Assembly: GCF_036788415.1 (NCBI RefSeq) | Contig: NZ_DAIQNN010000011.1 | Span: forward strand, 5,557-69,556 | Direction: 5' to 3' | Length of the DNA stretch: 64,000 nucleotides | Source: Rubrimonas sp036788415 | GTDB taxonomy: Bacteria > Pseudomonadota > Alphaproteobacteria > Rhodobacterales > Rhodobacteraceae | Shown: positions 34,995-42,697 of the stretch, in pieces | Numbering within the stretch: position 1 is the stretch's first letter | Layout: each line of letters begins with the position of its first letter | Translations under genes and position numbers: made by a program | The notes under the pieces: model-generated | What the model saw: the letters and a program-made list of their open reading frames with translations, nothing else | Database searches by the model: none | What the model was told of the DNA's origin: nothing

Positions 34995-36640
34995 TCCTCG
35001 AGCGCCTGCCGGCGCAGTTCGCGCCGCATGATCTTGCCGGTCGCCGTCGTCGGCATCGTCTGCGCGAAGATCACCCGGCGCGGCGCCATGTGCGGGCTGA
35101 GACGGGCGCGGACATGGGCCCGCAGCGCCTCGGCCAGCGCGTCGGAGGCGGCGTATCCGGGGCGCAGCGTCACGCAGGCCGTCACCGCTTCGGTGCGCAC
35201 CGGGTCGGGCAGACCGATCACCGCGGCGAGCGCCACCGCCTCATGCGCGACGAGGCAATTCTCGATCTCGGTCGGCCCGATCCGATAGCCCGATGACGTG
35301 ATGACGTCGTCGCCGCGCCCAGAGAAGAAGACGTAGCCCTCGGCGTCCATCGTCCCCTCGTCGCCCGAGCGCATCCAGTCGCCGGCGAATTTTTCGGCTG
35401 TCTTGTCGGGCCGGCCCCAGTATTCGAGGAACATCGCCGGCGAGCCGCGGCGCATCGCGATCTCGCCGGTCTCGCCGCGCGGCAGTTCCCGCCCCTGCGC
35501 GTCGATGATCGCGACGTCATGGCCGGGGACGGGGCGGCCCATCGAGCCGGGCTTCACCGGCATGATCCGGGCGTTGTTGGCGAGCACCTTGTTGCATTCG
35601 GTCTGGCCGTAGAACTCCGCAATCGTCAGCCCGAAGGCCTCGCGCCCCCACTCCACCAGCTCCGCGCCCAGAGCCTCGCCGCCCGAGCCGACCGTGCGAA
35701 GATCGAGAGCGCCGGGCTTGGGCGCGCCGGCCTGGCGCATAAGCTTCAGCGCAGTCGGCGGCAGGAAGGCGCAGCGCACGCCGAACTCGGCCATCAGCGC
35801 CGCCGCGCGCTCGGGGTCGAAGCGCTCCATCCGGTGCGACAGGACGGGGACGCCCCAGTGCAGCGCCGGCATCAGCACGTTGCACAGGCCGCCCATCCAC
35901 GCCCAGTCGGCCGGCGTCCAGAACAGATCGCCCGGCTGCGGCGGGAAGTCGTGCACGAGGGCCGCGCCCGGCAGGTGGCCAGCCATCACCCGATGCGCGT
36001 GCAGCGCGCCCTTGGGCGGGCCGGTGGTGCCGGAGGTGTAGGAGATGAAGGCCGGATCGTCCGGCCCGGTCTCGGCGCAGTCCTGCGCGTCGGAGGCGCG
36101 GGCGAGCAGGGCGTCGAAGCTCTCGGCGTCGTCGCCCGCGCCGTCGACGCTCAGGATCAGGCGCAGATCGGGGAGATCGTCGCGGATCGCGGCGATCTTG
36201 GGCAGGTTGGCCGCGTCGGTCACGATCGCCCGCGCGCCGCTGTCCTGAAGGCGGAAGCGCAGCCCGTCGGCGCCGAACAGGGTGAACAGCGGCACGACGA
36301 TGGCGGCGAGGCGATAGGCGGCGAGGTGGACCAGCAGCGTCTGCGGCGATTGCGGCAACAGCACCGCCACACGGTCGCCGCGCCCCACGCCCTGCGCCGC
36401 GAGCGCGTTGGCGAGGCGGCGCGCCTGGCGGTCGATCTCGCCATGGGGCCAGCGCTCGGTCGTCCCGTCGGCGCGCAGATGGATCAGCGCGAGGCGGTCG
36501 GGCTCGGCGCGCGCCCGCGCCCCGACAAGCGCCTCGGCGATGTTGAAGCGGGCGGGCAGACGCCAGCGGAAGGCGGCGCGCAAGTCGTCCCAGCCGAGGC
36601 CGGGGCGCAGGCCCTCATGCAGGGGAGGAGCGAGGCTCAT
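34982..36640 (-). CDS. AMP-forming acyl-CoA synthetase
   Basis: A 552-residue ANL-superfamily ligase that activates a carboxylic acid through an acyl-AMP to an acyl-CoA. It has the P-loop SYTSGTTGPPKGALHAH near residue 205, YGQTECNK near 340, the hinge SGRGDDVITSSGYRIGP near 440 and the catalytic Lys in TATGKIMRREL near the C-terminus. The sequence between motifs resembles acetate/medium-chain types, but chain length cannot be fixed. Its ATG overlaps the stop of the upstream parA-like gene (ATGA), so the two are translationally coupled, a pairing with no obvious logic. Confidence 0.88.
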   Translation of the reverse strand: MSLAPPLHEGLRPGLGWDDLRAAFRWRLPARFNIAEALVGARARAEPDRLALIHLRADGTTERWPHGEIDRQARRLANALAAQGVGRGDRVAVLLPQSPQTLLVHLAAYRLAAIVVPLFTLFGADGLRFRLQDSGARAIVTDAANLPKIAAIRDDLPDLRLILSVDGAGDDAESFDALLARASDAQDCAETGPDDPAFISYTSGTTGPPKGALHAHRVMAGHLPGAALVHDFPPQPGDLFWTPADWAWMGGLCNVLMPALHWGVPVLSHRMERFDPERAAALMAEFGVRCAFLPPTALKLMRQAGAPKPGALDLRTVGSGGEALGAELVEWGREAFGLTIAEFYGQTECNKVLANNARIMPVKPGSMGRPVPGHDVAIIDAQGRELPRGETGEIAMRRGSPAMFLEYWGRPDKTAEKFAGDWMRSGDEGTMDAEGYVFFSGRGDDVITSSGYRIGPTEIENCLVAHEAVALAAVIGLPDPVRTEAVTACVTLRPGYAASDALAEALRAHVRARLSPHMAPRRVIFAQTMPTTATGKIMRRELRRQALEDQTS

Positions 36641-37281
36641 GCCAGCGCTGCGGCGAGTTCGTCGCGCAGGGCGGCGATCTCGGCGGCGGCCTTTCCGGCC
36701 TTCTCGATCTCGGTGACGCCGGCGCCGGCCATGAAGGCCGTGGCGAAGGCGATGCGGTTGCCGATGCGCGCGGCGGTCAGCTCGGCGCCGCTGTCGAGCA
36801 GGATGCGCTCGACCTCCGCGCCGGGGCCGCCGCGGGGCGGCAGGCGGTTGAGCACGACGCGGGCGAGCGCGCCCTCGCGTGCGGTCATCTTCAGCGTGGC
36901 CCGCGTCGCCCAGGCGTCCGGCGCCGAGGGCTGGGCGGGGATGGCGACCAGATCGGCCTCGCGCAGCGCCGCGCGCAGCAGCACGTCGGCGTTGCCGGGG
37001 CAGTCCACCAGCACGAGATCGGCCTCGGCCTTGGCGCGGCGGATGTCGGAACTCGCGCGCCATTCCGAGCTCTCCCAGAACGGGAAGTCCACTCCCTCCA
37101 GCCCCCGTTCGGCGCGGGAGCGTGCGCGGGCGTCGATCCAGGCGGCGAGGCTGCGCTGCGGGTCGAGGTCGATCAGCGCCACGCGGACGCCCTCCTGCGC
37201 CCAGGCGACGGCGAGCTGGGTGAGGAGCGTCGTCTTGCCGGCCCCGCCCTTCTGCTGCGCGAATGTCGCCACGCTGGCCAT
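36637..37281 (-). CDS. ParA/MinD-like ATPase (orphan)
   Basis: A 214-residue deviant-Walker ATPase. The Walker A KGGAGKTTLLTQLA starts near residue 11, the switch I-like region LIDLDPQRSLAAWID near 38 and VLVDCPGNADVLL near 90, as in ParA, MinD and VirC1-type proteins. Small size, no N-terminal HTH and no ParB neighbour suggest it is not a chromosome segregation ParA but a positioning or regulatory member. It is coupled to the acyl-CoA synthetase downstream. The promoter region (37282-37416) has a perfect 7-bp palindrome and short direct repeats. Confidence 0.85.
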   Translation of the reverse strand: MASVATFAQQKGGAGKTTLLTQLAVAWAQEGVRVALIDLDPQRSLAAWIDARARSRAERGLEGVDFPFWESSEWRASSDIRRAKAEADLVLVDCPGNADVLLRAALREADLVAIPAQPSAPDAWATRATLKMTAREGALARVVLNRLPPRGGPGAEVERILLDSGAELTAARIGNRIAFATAFMAGAGVTEIEKAGKAAAEIAALRDELAAALA

Positions 37282-37339
37282 CGGCTCCACCCCTGCCTGA
37301 AACGATCTGTTGACCGATCTGTACGCCCTCGGACGCGCA

Positions 37340-37354
37340 GCGCAACTGTTGCGC
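37340..37354. promoter_or_regulatory. Palindrome GCGCAAC-T-GTTGCGC in the parA/metallo-hydrolase spacer
   Basis: A perfect 7-bp inverted repeat with one central base, in the 135-bp region between two divergent genes. The half-site GCGCAAC recurs about 33 bp further on. Nearby, CGATCTGT occurs twice (37303-37310 and 37315-37322) at a 12-bp period. These look like operator sites for an unidentified dimeric regulator. Confidence 0.45.
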
Positions 37355-37416
37355 GATTGACCGGGCGGCGCGTCGGCGTCACCTTTCGCGCAACGATTCA
37401 ACAGGGGAGAGGCGTG

Positions 37417-38370
37417 ATGTCCATGGAAATGACCCGGCGCGGCGCGATGGGCGCGGCGATCGGCGGGGCTGCGGCGCTGGCGCTTGCGGGCGGCGCGCGG
37501 CCCGCGCGGGCGGCGGCGGAGATGCAGGGCGCGATGGTTCCGGCGGTGCGCCGCTTCAAGCTCGGCGGCTTCGAGGTGACCACGATTCATGACGGCGCGG
37601 TCTCGATGCCGGGGCCGCATCCGATCTTCGGCGAGAACCAGAGCGCCGAGGACGTCGCGGCTTTCGCCGAGGCCAATCTGCTGCCGGCCGACCAGATGCA
37701 GATCAGCTTCACCGTGACGCTGGTCAACACCGGGTCGGAGCTGATCCTGTTCGACGCCGGCAACGGCGTGGGCCGGCGGCCCAATGCGGGCCTGCTGCTC
37801 TCGCGCCTCGCCGCGGCTGGCGTGACGCCGGAGCAGATCGACCTCGTCGCCTTCACCCATTTCCACGGCGACCATATCGGCGGCGTGATCGAGGACGGCG
37901 CGCGCGCTTTTCCCAACGCCCGCTACGCCGCCTCGGCGGTCGAGTTCGACCACTGGACCGACATCGAGAACGCGACCGACCTCGTGATCTCCAATGTCGA
38001 ACCGCTGGCCGACGAGATGACGATGCTCGCGCCGGGCGACGCGCTCGTCTCCGGGATCGAAGTCATCGATTCGATGGGCCACACGCCCGGCCACGTCTCC
38101 TATCATCTCGAAAGCGAGGGCCGGCGGCTGGTGATCGCGGGCGACGTCGCCAATCATTACGCGCTGTCGCTGGCGCGGCCCGACTGGCATGTGCGCTTCG
38201 ACATGGACAAGGAGAAGGCGGTGGCGGCGCGCCAGCGCGTGTTCGGGATGATCGCCGCCGACCGGATTCCGTTCATCGGCTACCACATGCCGCCGCCCGC
38301 CGTCGGCTATGTGGTCGCGGAGGGGCAGGGCTTCCGCTTCATTCCGGAGAGCTACCAGCTCAGCCTCTGA
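37417..38370 (+). CDS. Tat-exported MBL-fold metallo-hydrolase
   Basis: A 317-residue metallo-beta-lactamase-fold protein. It starts with a twin-arginine leader (EMTRRGAMGAAIGG then a hydrophobic stretch to about residue 35), so it is probably exported folded to the periplasm. The zinc motif THFHGDHIGG is near residue 150, followed by MGHTPGHVSYH, GDVANHY and YHMPPP, completing two metal sites. Proteins of this kind include quorum-quenching lactonases and other hydrolases; the substrate is unknown. ATG 37417 has AGGGGAGAG upstream. It is divergent from the parA-like gene and followed by a dispersed repeat. Confidence 0.88.
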   Translation: MSMEMTRRGAMGAAIGGAAALALAGGARPARAAAEMQGAMVPAVRRFKLGGFEVTTIHDGAVSMPGPHPIFGENQSAEDVAAFAEANLLPADQMQISFTVTLVNTGSELILFDAGNGVGRRPNAGLLLSRLAAAGVTPEQIDLVAFTHFHGDHIGGVIEDGARAFPNARYAASAVEFDHWTDIENATDLVISNVEPLADEMTMLAPGDALVSGIEVIDSMGHTPGHVSYHLESEGRRLVIAGDVANHYALSLARPDWHVRFDMDKEKAVAARQRVFGMIAADRIPFIGYHMPPPAVGYVVAEGQGFRFIPESYQLSL

Positions 38371-38698
38371 GGACGCGTCCTTCGCAGTTGCGCGGGTTTC
38401 GGTCATTGGCCGAGGCTCCCCGCTCGCCCCTTGGTCCGTGCGACCAGCGCGGACCGCGCCCTCCCTCCCCCCGGGGAGGGCGCATTGCAACGACGAAAAT
38501 AGCTGAACGCTCGAAGTACTTGGGGCCATAAACCGCACAGCGCATTCGCAGCGAAGCGCCCACCCGAGGGAGGGCGCGGTCCTTGGCGCGCATGTAAACC
38601 GGTGGGAACGCTCGCCATCCCGCCCTGCGAAAATCCTTCTCCCGCTCCGCCCGACGCGCTAAGCCTTGCGCCCGCCGCCAGAGCCGGAACTACGCCGC
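38371..38698. other. 328-bp gene-free stretch holding the first dispersed repeat
   Basis: Between the metallo-hydrolase stop and pgsA. About half is the 173-bp repeat (38422-38594). Similarity to the second copy may continue weakly to about 38625. No gene or terminator with T-run is evident in the rest. Confidence 0.75.
38422..38594 (+). repeat. Dispersed 173-bp repeat, copy 1
   Basis: An intergenic element that aligns without gaps to 53471-53643 with about 22 differences by hand count (roughly 87% identity). Perfect 16-bp inverted arms lie at 38451-38466 (GGACCGCGCCCTCCCT) and 38567-38582, enclosing 100 bp. Both copies have the same orientation and both follow the stop codon of a plus-strand gene. 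The 16-bp arms are identical between the copies, whereas the interior varies. No transposase, direct target repeats or tRNA features are seen. It resembles a MITE- or REP-like structured element. Confidence 0.85.
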
Positions 38699-39268
38699 AT
38701 GTGGACCCTTCCCAACATCCTCACCGTCGGCCGCCTGCTCGCCGCGCCCTGCGTGCTGCTCGCGATCGTCGCGCTGCCGGAGGGGAAGGGGGCCTGGGCC
38801 GCCTTCGCCCTCTTCGCCGCCGCTGCGCTGACGGACTGGCTCGACGGCAAGCTGGCTCGGGCGAGGGGGCAGGAGAGCGGCTTCGGGCGCATGCTCGACC
38901 CGATCGCCGACAAGGCGATGACGCTGATCGCGCTGGCGGCGCTGATGGGCCTGCACGGCCCGGCCTTCTGGCTCGCGGCCCCGGTCGCGGTGATCGTGCT
39001 GCGCGAGACGGCGGTCGCCGGCCTGCGCGAATATCTCCAGGGCGCCGATATCCTCTCCGTGACGCGGCTGGCCAAATGGAAGACCACGGCGCAGCTCGCC
39101 GCCATCGCCGTCCTGCTCGCGGCGACGGCGAGCGGGGCGGGGTGGATGCTCTGGCTCGGCGGCGGGCTGCTTTGGCTCGCCGCGGCTTTGACGGCGGTCA
39201 CCGGCTGGGACTATTTTGCCCGCGGGCTCGCGGTGATCGCGGCCGACGACGCGGCGAAGGGGCGCTGA
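38699..39268 (+). CDS. pgsA: CDP-diacylglycerol--glycerol-3-phosphate 3-phosphatidyltransferase
   Basis: A 189-residue membrane enzyme that makes phosphatidylglycerol phosphate, the first step to phosphatidylglycerol. The CDP-alcohol phosphotransferase signature D-G-x2-A-R-x8-G-x3-D-x3-D is complete (LDGKLARA then FGRMLDPIADK, near residues 55-80). The N-terminus MWTLPNILTVGRL is typical. Hydrophobic helices follow. It starts the pgsA-moaD-moaE cluster with only 2-bp gaps, a recognised alphaproteobacterial arrangement without obvious functional link between lipids and molybdopterin. Confidence 0.95.
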   Translation: MWTLPNILTVGRLLAAPCVLLAIVALPEGKGAWAAFALFAAAALTDWLDGKLARARGQESGFGRMLDPIADKAMTLIALAALMGLHGPAFWLAAPVAVIVLRETAVAGLREYLQGADILSVTRLAKWKTTAQLAAIAVLLAATASGAGWMLWLGGGLLWLAAALTAVTGWDYFARGLAVIAADDAAKGR

Positions 39269-39270
39269 GG

Positions 39271-39516
39271 ATGCAGGTTCTCTATTTCGCATGGCTGCGC
39301 GAGCGCATCGGCGCCGCGCGCGAGGACGTGGCGACCGAGGCCGCGACCGTCGCCGATCTGGTCGCCGAGCTGCGCGCGCGCGAGCCGCGCTACGCGGCCG
39401 CCTTCGCCGATCTCGGCGCTATCCGCGTGGCGATCGATCAGGAGATGCGCGATTTCGACGCGCCGCTGGCCGGCGCGCGCGAAGTCGCTTTCTTTCCGCC
39501 GGTCACGGGGGGCTGA
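39271..39516 (+). CDS. moaD: Molybdopterin converting factor subunit 1 (MoaD)
   Basis: An 81-residue ubiquitin-like sulfur carrier for molybdopterin synthase. It starts MQVLYFAWLRERIG and ends in the required diglycine (PPVTGG), which becomes a thiocarboxylate and donates sulfur to cyclic pyranopterin. It lies between pgsA and moaE with 2-bp gaps on each side. Confidence 0.95.
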   Translation: MQVLYFAWLRERIGAAREDVATEAATVADLVAELRAREPRYAAAFADLGAIRVAIDQEMRDFDAPLAGAREVAFFPPVTGG

Positions 39517-39518
39517 GC

Positions 39519-39971
39519 ATGGCCGCGCGCGTTCAGGAGGCCGATTTCGACATCGCCGCCGAGATCGACGCGCTGACCGCGGGACGCACGGATGTCGGCG
39601 CGGTCGTCACCTTCACGGGCCTCGTGCGCGAAGTGGCGGGCGGGGGCGATCAGAGCCTGACGCTAGAGCATTATCCGGGCATGACGGAAAAGGCGCTGGC
39701 GGAGATCGAGGCGCAGGCGAAGGCGCGCTGGCCCCTGAGCGGGTCGGCCATCGTCCACCGCGTCGGACCTCTGGCGCCCGGCGACCGCATCGTGCTTGTG
39801 GTCACGGCGAGCGCGCACCGTCAGGCCGCCTTCGAGGCGGCTGAGTTCCTGATGGACTGGCTCAAGACGAAAGCGCCGTTCTGGAAGCGGCAGGAAAGCG
39901 CCGCGGGCGCGACATGGGTCGACGCGCGCGAGGCCGACGACGCGGCGGCGGCGCGCTGGGGGGCGGGCTGA
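39519..39971 (+). CDS. moaE: Molybdopterin synthase catalytic subunit (MoaE)
   Basis: A 150-residue MoaE, the large subunit of molybdopterin synthase. Family segments are GAVVTFTGLVRE, LTLEHYPGMTEKAL, the active region ASAHRQAAFEAAEFLMDWLK with the family Arg/Lys residues (read as ASAHRQAAFEAA), and TKAPFWKRQE. It is immediately downstream of moaD, consistent with the two forming the alpha2-beta2 enzyme. The rest of the moa pathway is not in the window. Confidence 0.95.
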   Translation: MAARVQEADFDIAAEIDALTAGRTDVGAVVTFTGLVREVAGGGDQSLTLEHYPGMTEKALAEIEAQAKARWPLSGSAIVHRVGPLAPGDRIVLVVTASAHRQAAFEAAEFLMDWLKTKAPFWKRQESAAGATWVDAREADDAAAARWGAG

Positions 39972-39975
39972 GGCG

Positions 39976-40614
39976 ATGTACGCGCCGCCGGCTTTCGTCG
40001 AGGACGGCGCCGCTGCGCTGCGCGCGCTGGCCGCAAGCCATCCGCTGGCGCTGCTGATCGCGCTCGGCCCCGGCGGTGCGGTCGCCGATCCGGTCCCCAT
40101 GCTGCACGACCCCGAGCCCGGGCCCTTCGGCGCGCTGCGCGCCCATCTCGCGCGGGCCAATCCGCAGGTCGAGGCGCTGCGGGCGTCGCCGCAGGCGCTG
40201 GTCGTGTTCCAGGGGCCGCAGGGCTATGTGACGCCGTCCTGGTATCCCTCCAAGCGCGAGACCGGGAAGGTCGTGCCCACCTGGAACTACGCCGTGGTTC
40301 AGGCGCGCGGCGCGGCGCGGCTCGTCGATGACGCCGGCTGGCTGCGCCGCCAGATCGACGATCTGACCGCGATGATGGAAGGGCCGCGGCGCGCGCCCTG
40401 GGCGGTCGACGATGCGCCGGCGCCGTTCGTGACGGCGCAGCTGCGGGGGATCGTGGGCGTCGAGATCGTCGTCGCCTCGGTCGAGGCGAAAGTGAAGATG
40501 AGCCAGAACCGCCCCGAAGCGGACAGGCGCGGCGTCGCGGAGGGCTTCGACGCCGAACCGGCGCCCGAAGCGGCGGCGCTCGCAGCGCTGGTGCGCGCGA
40601 AAGGCGGGCTATGA
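39976..40614 (+). CDS. PaiB-like FMN-binding protein
   Basis: A 212-residue member of the PaiB family. It has the family start MYAPPAFVEDG, ALVVFQGPQGYVTPSWY and TWNYAVVQARG, and the C-terminal EAKVKMSQNRPEADR that is diagnostic. The Bacillus protein is described as a negative regulator of sporulation and protease genes; others bind FMN-like cofactors in a split-barrel fold. The regulatory role in proteobacteria is unproven. It follows moaE by 4 bp and may be read through from that operon. Confidence 0.88.
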   Translation: MYAPPAFVEDGAAALRALAASHPLALLIALGPGGAVADPVPMLHDPEPGPFGALRAHLARANPQVEALRASPQALVVFQGPQGYVTPSWYPSKRETGKVVPTWNYAVVQARGAARLVDDAGWLRRQIDDLTAMMEGPRRAPWAVDDAPAPFVTAQLRGIVGVEIVVASVEAKVKMSQNRPEADRRGVAEGFDAEPAPEAAALAALVRAKGGL

Positions 40615-40640
40615 GCGCAGCGGCGTCGCGGCGGCGGGCC

Positions 40641-41015
40641 TCAGGGGTCCTCGGCGTCTTCCTTCACGAGGGCCTCATAGGCGGCGCGCCATTCTGCGGT
40701 CTCGCGGCGGGCCGAGCCGAGCGCGTCCATGGCCGCCGCAAGCTCTGCGCGGGTCTGCGACAGCTCCGAGGCGAGCTCGGCGCGGACCTCCGCGACGCCG
40801 GTCTCGCCGGCGGCCTCGGCTTCGGCGCGGCGGGCTTCGGCGAGGTCGCGCGCGGCTTCGGCGGCGTGCAGGCGGGCGGCGAGTTCGGCCATGTGGGCGG
40901 CCGCCTCGGCGCTGTGGTCATGGGCGCGGCGCCATAGCCAGCAGCCGAGCCAGCCGAGACCGACGGCGAGCAGCAGGATCGCCGCGAGGGCGAAGGAGAG
41001 GGGCAGGCGAGTCAT
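40641..41015 (-). CDS. Membrane-anchored coiled-coil protein of unknown function
   Basis: A 124-residue protein with one N-terminal membrane helix (about residues 7-28, ending WLGCWLWRR) followed by an Ala/Glu/Arg-rich coiled coil to the C-terminus. No catalytic motif is seen. It starts inside the stop codon of the upstream OmpA/BON-type gene (ATGA), so it is very likely made together with that envelope protein. It may act as a membrane-linked partner or scaffold; this is inference. I do not recognise a named family. Confidence 0.7.
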   Translation of the reverse strand: MTRLPLSFALAAILLLAVGLGWLGCWLWRRAHDHSAEAAAHMAELAARLHAAEAARDLAEARRAEAEAAGETGVAEVRAELASELSQTRAELAAAMDALGSARRETAEWRAAYEALVKEDAEDP

Positions 41016-42577
41016 GGGGCCTCGTCGGACGCGGATGCGGCGGTATGGACCGGCGCGAATGCGATCCGGCGGTTGCGGGCGCGGCCCTCTTCCGTGGCGT
41101 TGTCCGCGATCGGCTGCGCCTCGCCGACCCCGAGCGCGGTCAGCGTCCCTTCGGGCGCCCCGCGCGCGACGAGCGCCGCGCGCACCGCGTCGGCCCGGGA
41201 CTGGCTGAGCCGCGCATTGTAGCCCTCCGAGCCCTGCGAGTCGGTGTGGCCTTCGACGCGGATCGCCCCGCCGCCGCAGCGGCGCAGCGCGCCGGCGAGC
41301 GCGTCGAGCGTGGGGCCGCTCGCGGCGTCGATGGCGGCCTCGCCGGGGGCGAAGAGGATCGGATCCGCGGCGGCGATCTCGGTGAGGCGTTCGGCGCAGC
41401 GGCCCGGAGGCAGGCGCGTCGCCGCGGCGCGGGCGGGCAGGTCCACGGTCACCCGGCTTTGGCGCGCCCAGCCCTCCGGGGCGGCTGCGTCGAGGGCGCG
41501 GGCGGCGCGACCTGCGGCGACGGCGTCGCCCGTCGCGCCGGTCAGGACGATCTCGCCCGACGCGACCAGCGCCGCGCCGTGCTCCAGCGCCGCCAGCCCG
41601 TCGATGGCGGCCAGCGCCGCGGCGCGCCAGCCGTCTGGCGCAGGCGCCTCGGACAGGGTCAGGCCCGCATGCAGGCGATGCGCGCCGAGCGCCGCGCCGG
41701 CGTAGGACAGCACCGCCGCGCGCGTCGCCTCGTCGGGGGCCGCGCCCGTCAGGATCGCGAGGTCGGGCGCGAGCTGGGCGCGCAGCCATGCCGAGGCGTC
41801 CGGCGCCGGCGGCTGCGACAGGGGTTGCGCGAGAGCGGGAACGGCGGCGGTCTCGGTCTCGGGCGCCGCCTGGATCGGCGCCGGGTCCGCGGGCGCATCG
41901 AGGCCGAGCGTCATCGCGACGCCCTGCGCCGCGGCCCGCTCCACGAGCGCCGCGAGGCGCGCTGCGGCTGCGCCGTCGCGGGCGGCGCCTTCGACGGCGA
42001 CCGCGCCCGCTTCGGCGACGACCTTGCCATGGGCGAGCTGGGCTGCGGCGGCGACGGCCGCGCGTTCGGTCTCGGGCCAGTTTTCGGGCGGGGCGACCGA
42101 GCCCGTCAGGCAGAAATCCTGCGGCGCGCGGCCGAGCGCCGTTGCAAGCGTCTCAGCGACGCGCTCGCGGCTCTCGGCGTCGGGAAGCGCCCCCGCGAAC
42201 GAGGCGGTTCCCGGGGCTACGAGGACCGTCAGGCCGACCGGCGGCGGCGCGGCGGCGGTCGGCGCCTCGGCCGCGGCGGGCGTCTCGGGGTCGGCGAGGG
42301 CGTCGCGCACCGCGGCGAAGCGCTCGAACTCCCGCGCCAGCGTTCTGGCGCGCGCTGCGGCGGCGGCGTCCGGCGGAACGCCGGTGAGGGCGAGGGCGAC
42401 CCCGTCGGCCTCGACCGTCATCCAGTCGAGTCCTGCGGCGCGCGCGGAGGCGACCGCGCGCTTCTCGGTCGTCCGCTCGATCAGCCCGGAGGTCGCCCAG
42501 CCGACGCCGAACGCGCCGAGCGCCGCGGCGACGCCGAAAGCGGCGAACAGGAGGCGGGTGCGAGGGGTGACGGCCAT
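41012..42577 (-). CDS. OmpA-family protein with N-terminal membrane helix and BON-like region
   Basis: A 521-residue protein. It has a membrane helix near the N-terminus (about 8-30), a long Ala-rich middle with repeated BON/OsmY-like segments (for example DGVALALTGVPPDA and DEIVLTGATGDAV-like GEIVLTGATGDAV), and a C-terminal OmpA peptidoglycan-binding domain with EGHTDSQGSEGYNARLSQSRA (quoted as EGHTDSQGSEGYN) and EEGRARNRRIAF. It probably spans from the inner membrane toward peptidoglycan. The uncleaved-looking helix distinguishes it from an outer-membrane lipoprotein such as the one at 49.4-50.2 kb. It is coupled to the coiled-coil gene downstream. Confidence 0.83.
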   Translation of the reverse strand: MAVTPRTRLLFAAFGVAAALGAFGVGWATSGLIERTTEKRAVASARAAGLDWMTVEADGVALALTGVPPDAAAAARARTLAREFERFAAVRDALADPETPAAAEAPTAAAPPPVGLTVLVAPGTASFAGALPDAESRERVAETLATALGRAPQDFCLTGSVAPPENWPETERAAVAAAAQLAHGKVVAEAGAVAVEGAARDGAAAARLAALVERAAAQGVAMTLGLDAPADPAPIQAAPETETAAVPALAQPLSQPPAPDASAWLRAQLAPDLAILTGAAPDEATRAAVLSYAGAALGAHRLHAGLTLSEAPAPDGWRAAALAAIDGLAALEHGAALVASGEIVLTGATGDAVAAGRAARALDAAAPEGWARQSRVTVDLPARAAATRLPPGRCAERLTEIAAADPILFAPGEAAIDAASGPTLDALAGALRRCGGGAIRVEGHTDSQGSEGYNARLSQSRADAVRAALVARGAPEGTLTALGVGEAQPIADNATEEGRARNRRIAFAPVHTAASASDEAP

Positions 42578-42697
42578 GACGCTGCATCGCGCGCGCGCCG
42601 CGCCCTGTCAATCGGCGCGGCACTTCGATGCGCCGCCCTGCGTCTTGCCTCGGGGAGGCGCTTCGCGGCACTCTCCCGCCGGCGCGCGCCGCGCCCG

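Noticed and set aside
38422..38594. A conserved short minus-strand reading frame in both copies of the dispersed repeat (MAPxTxSVQL...).
   Set aside because: Most differences between copies change amino acids, with no bias to silent sites, and the frame runs on into unrelated flanking sequence in both places. A conserved structure explains the data better.
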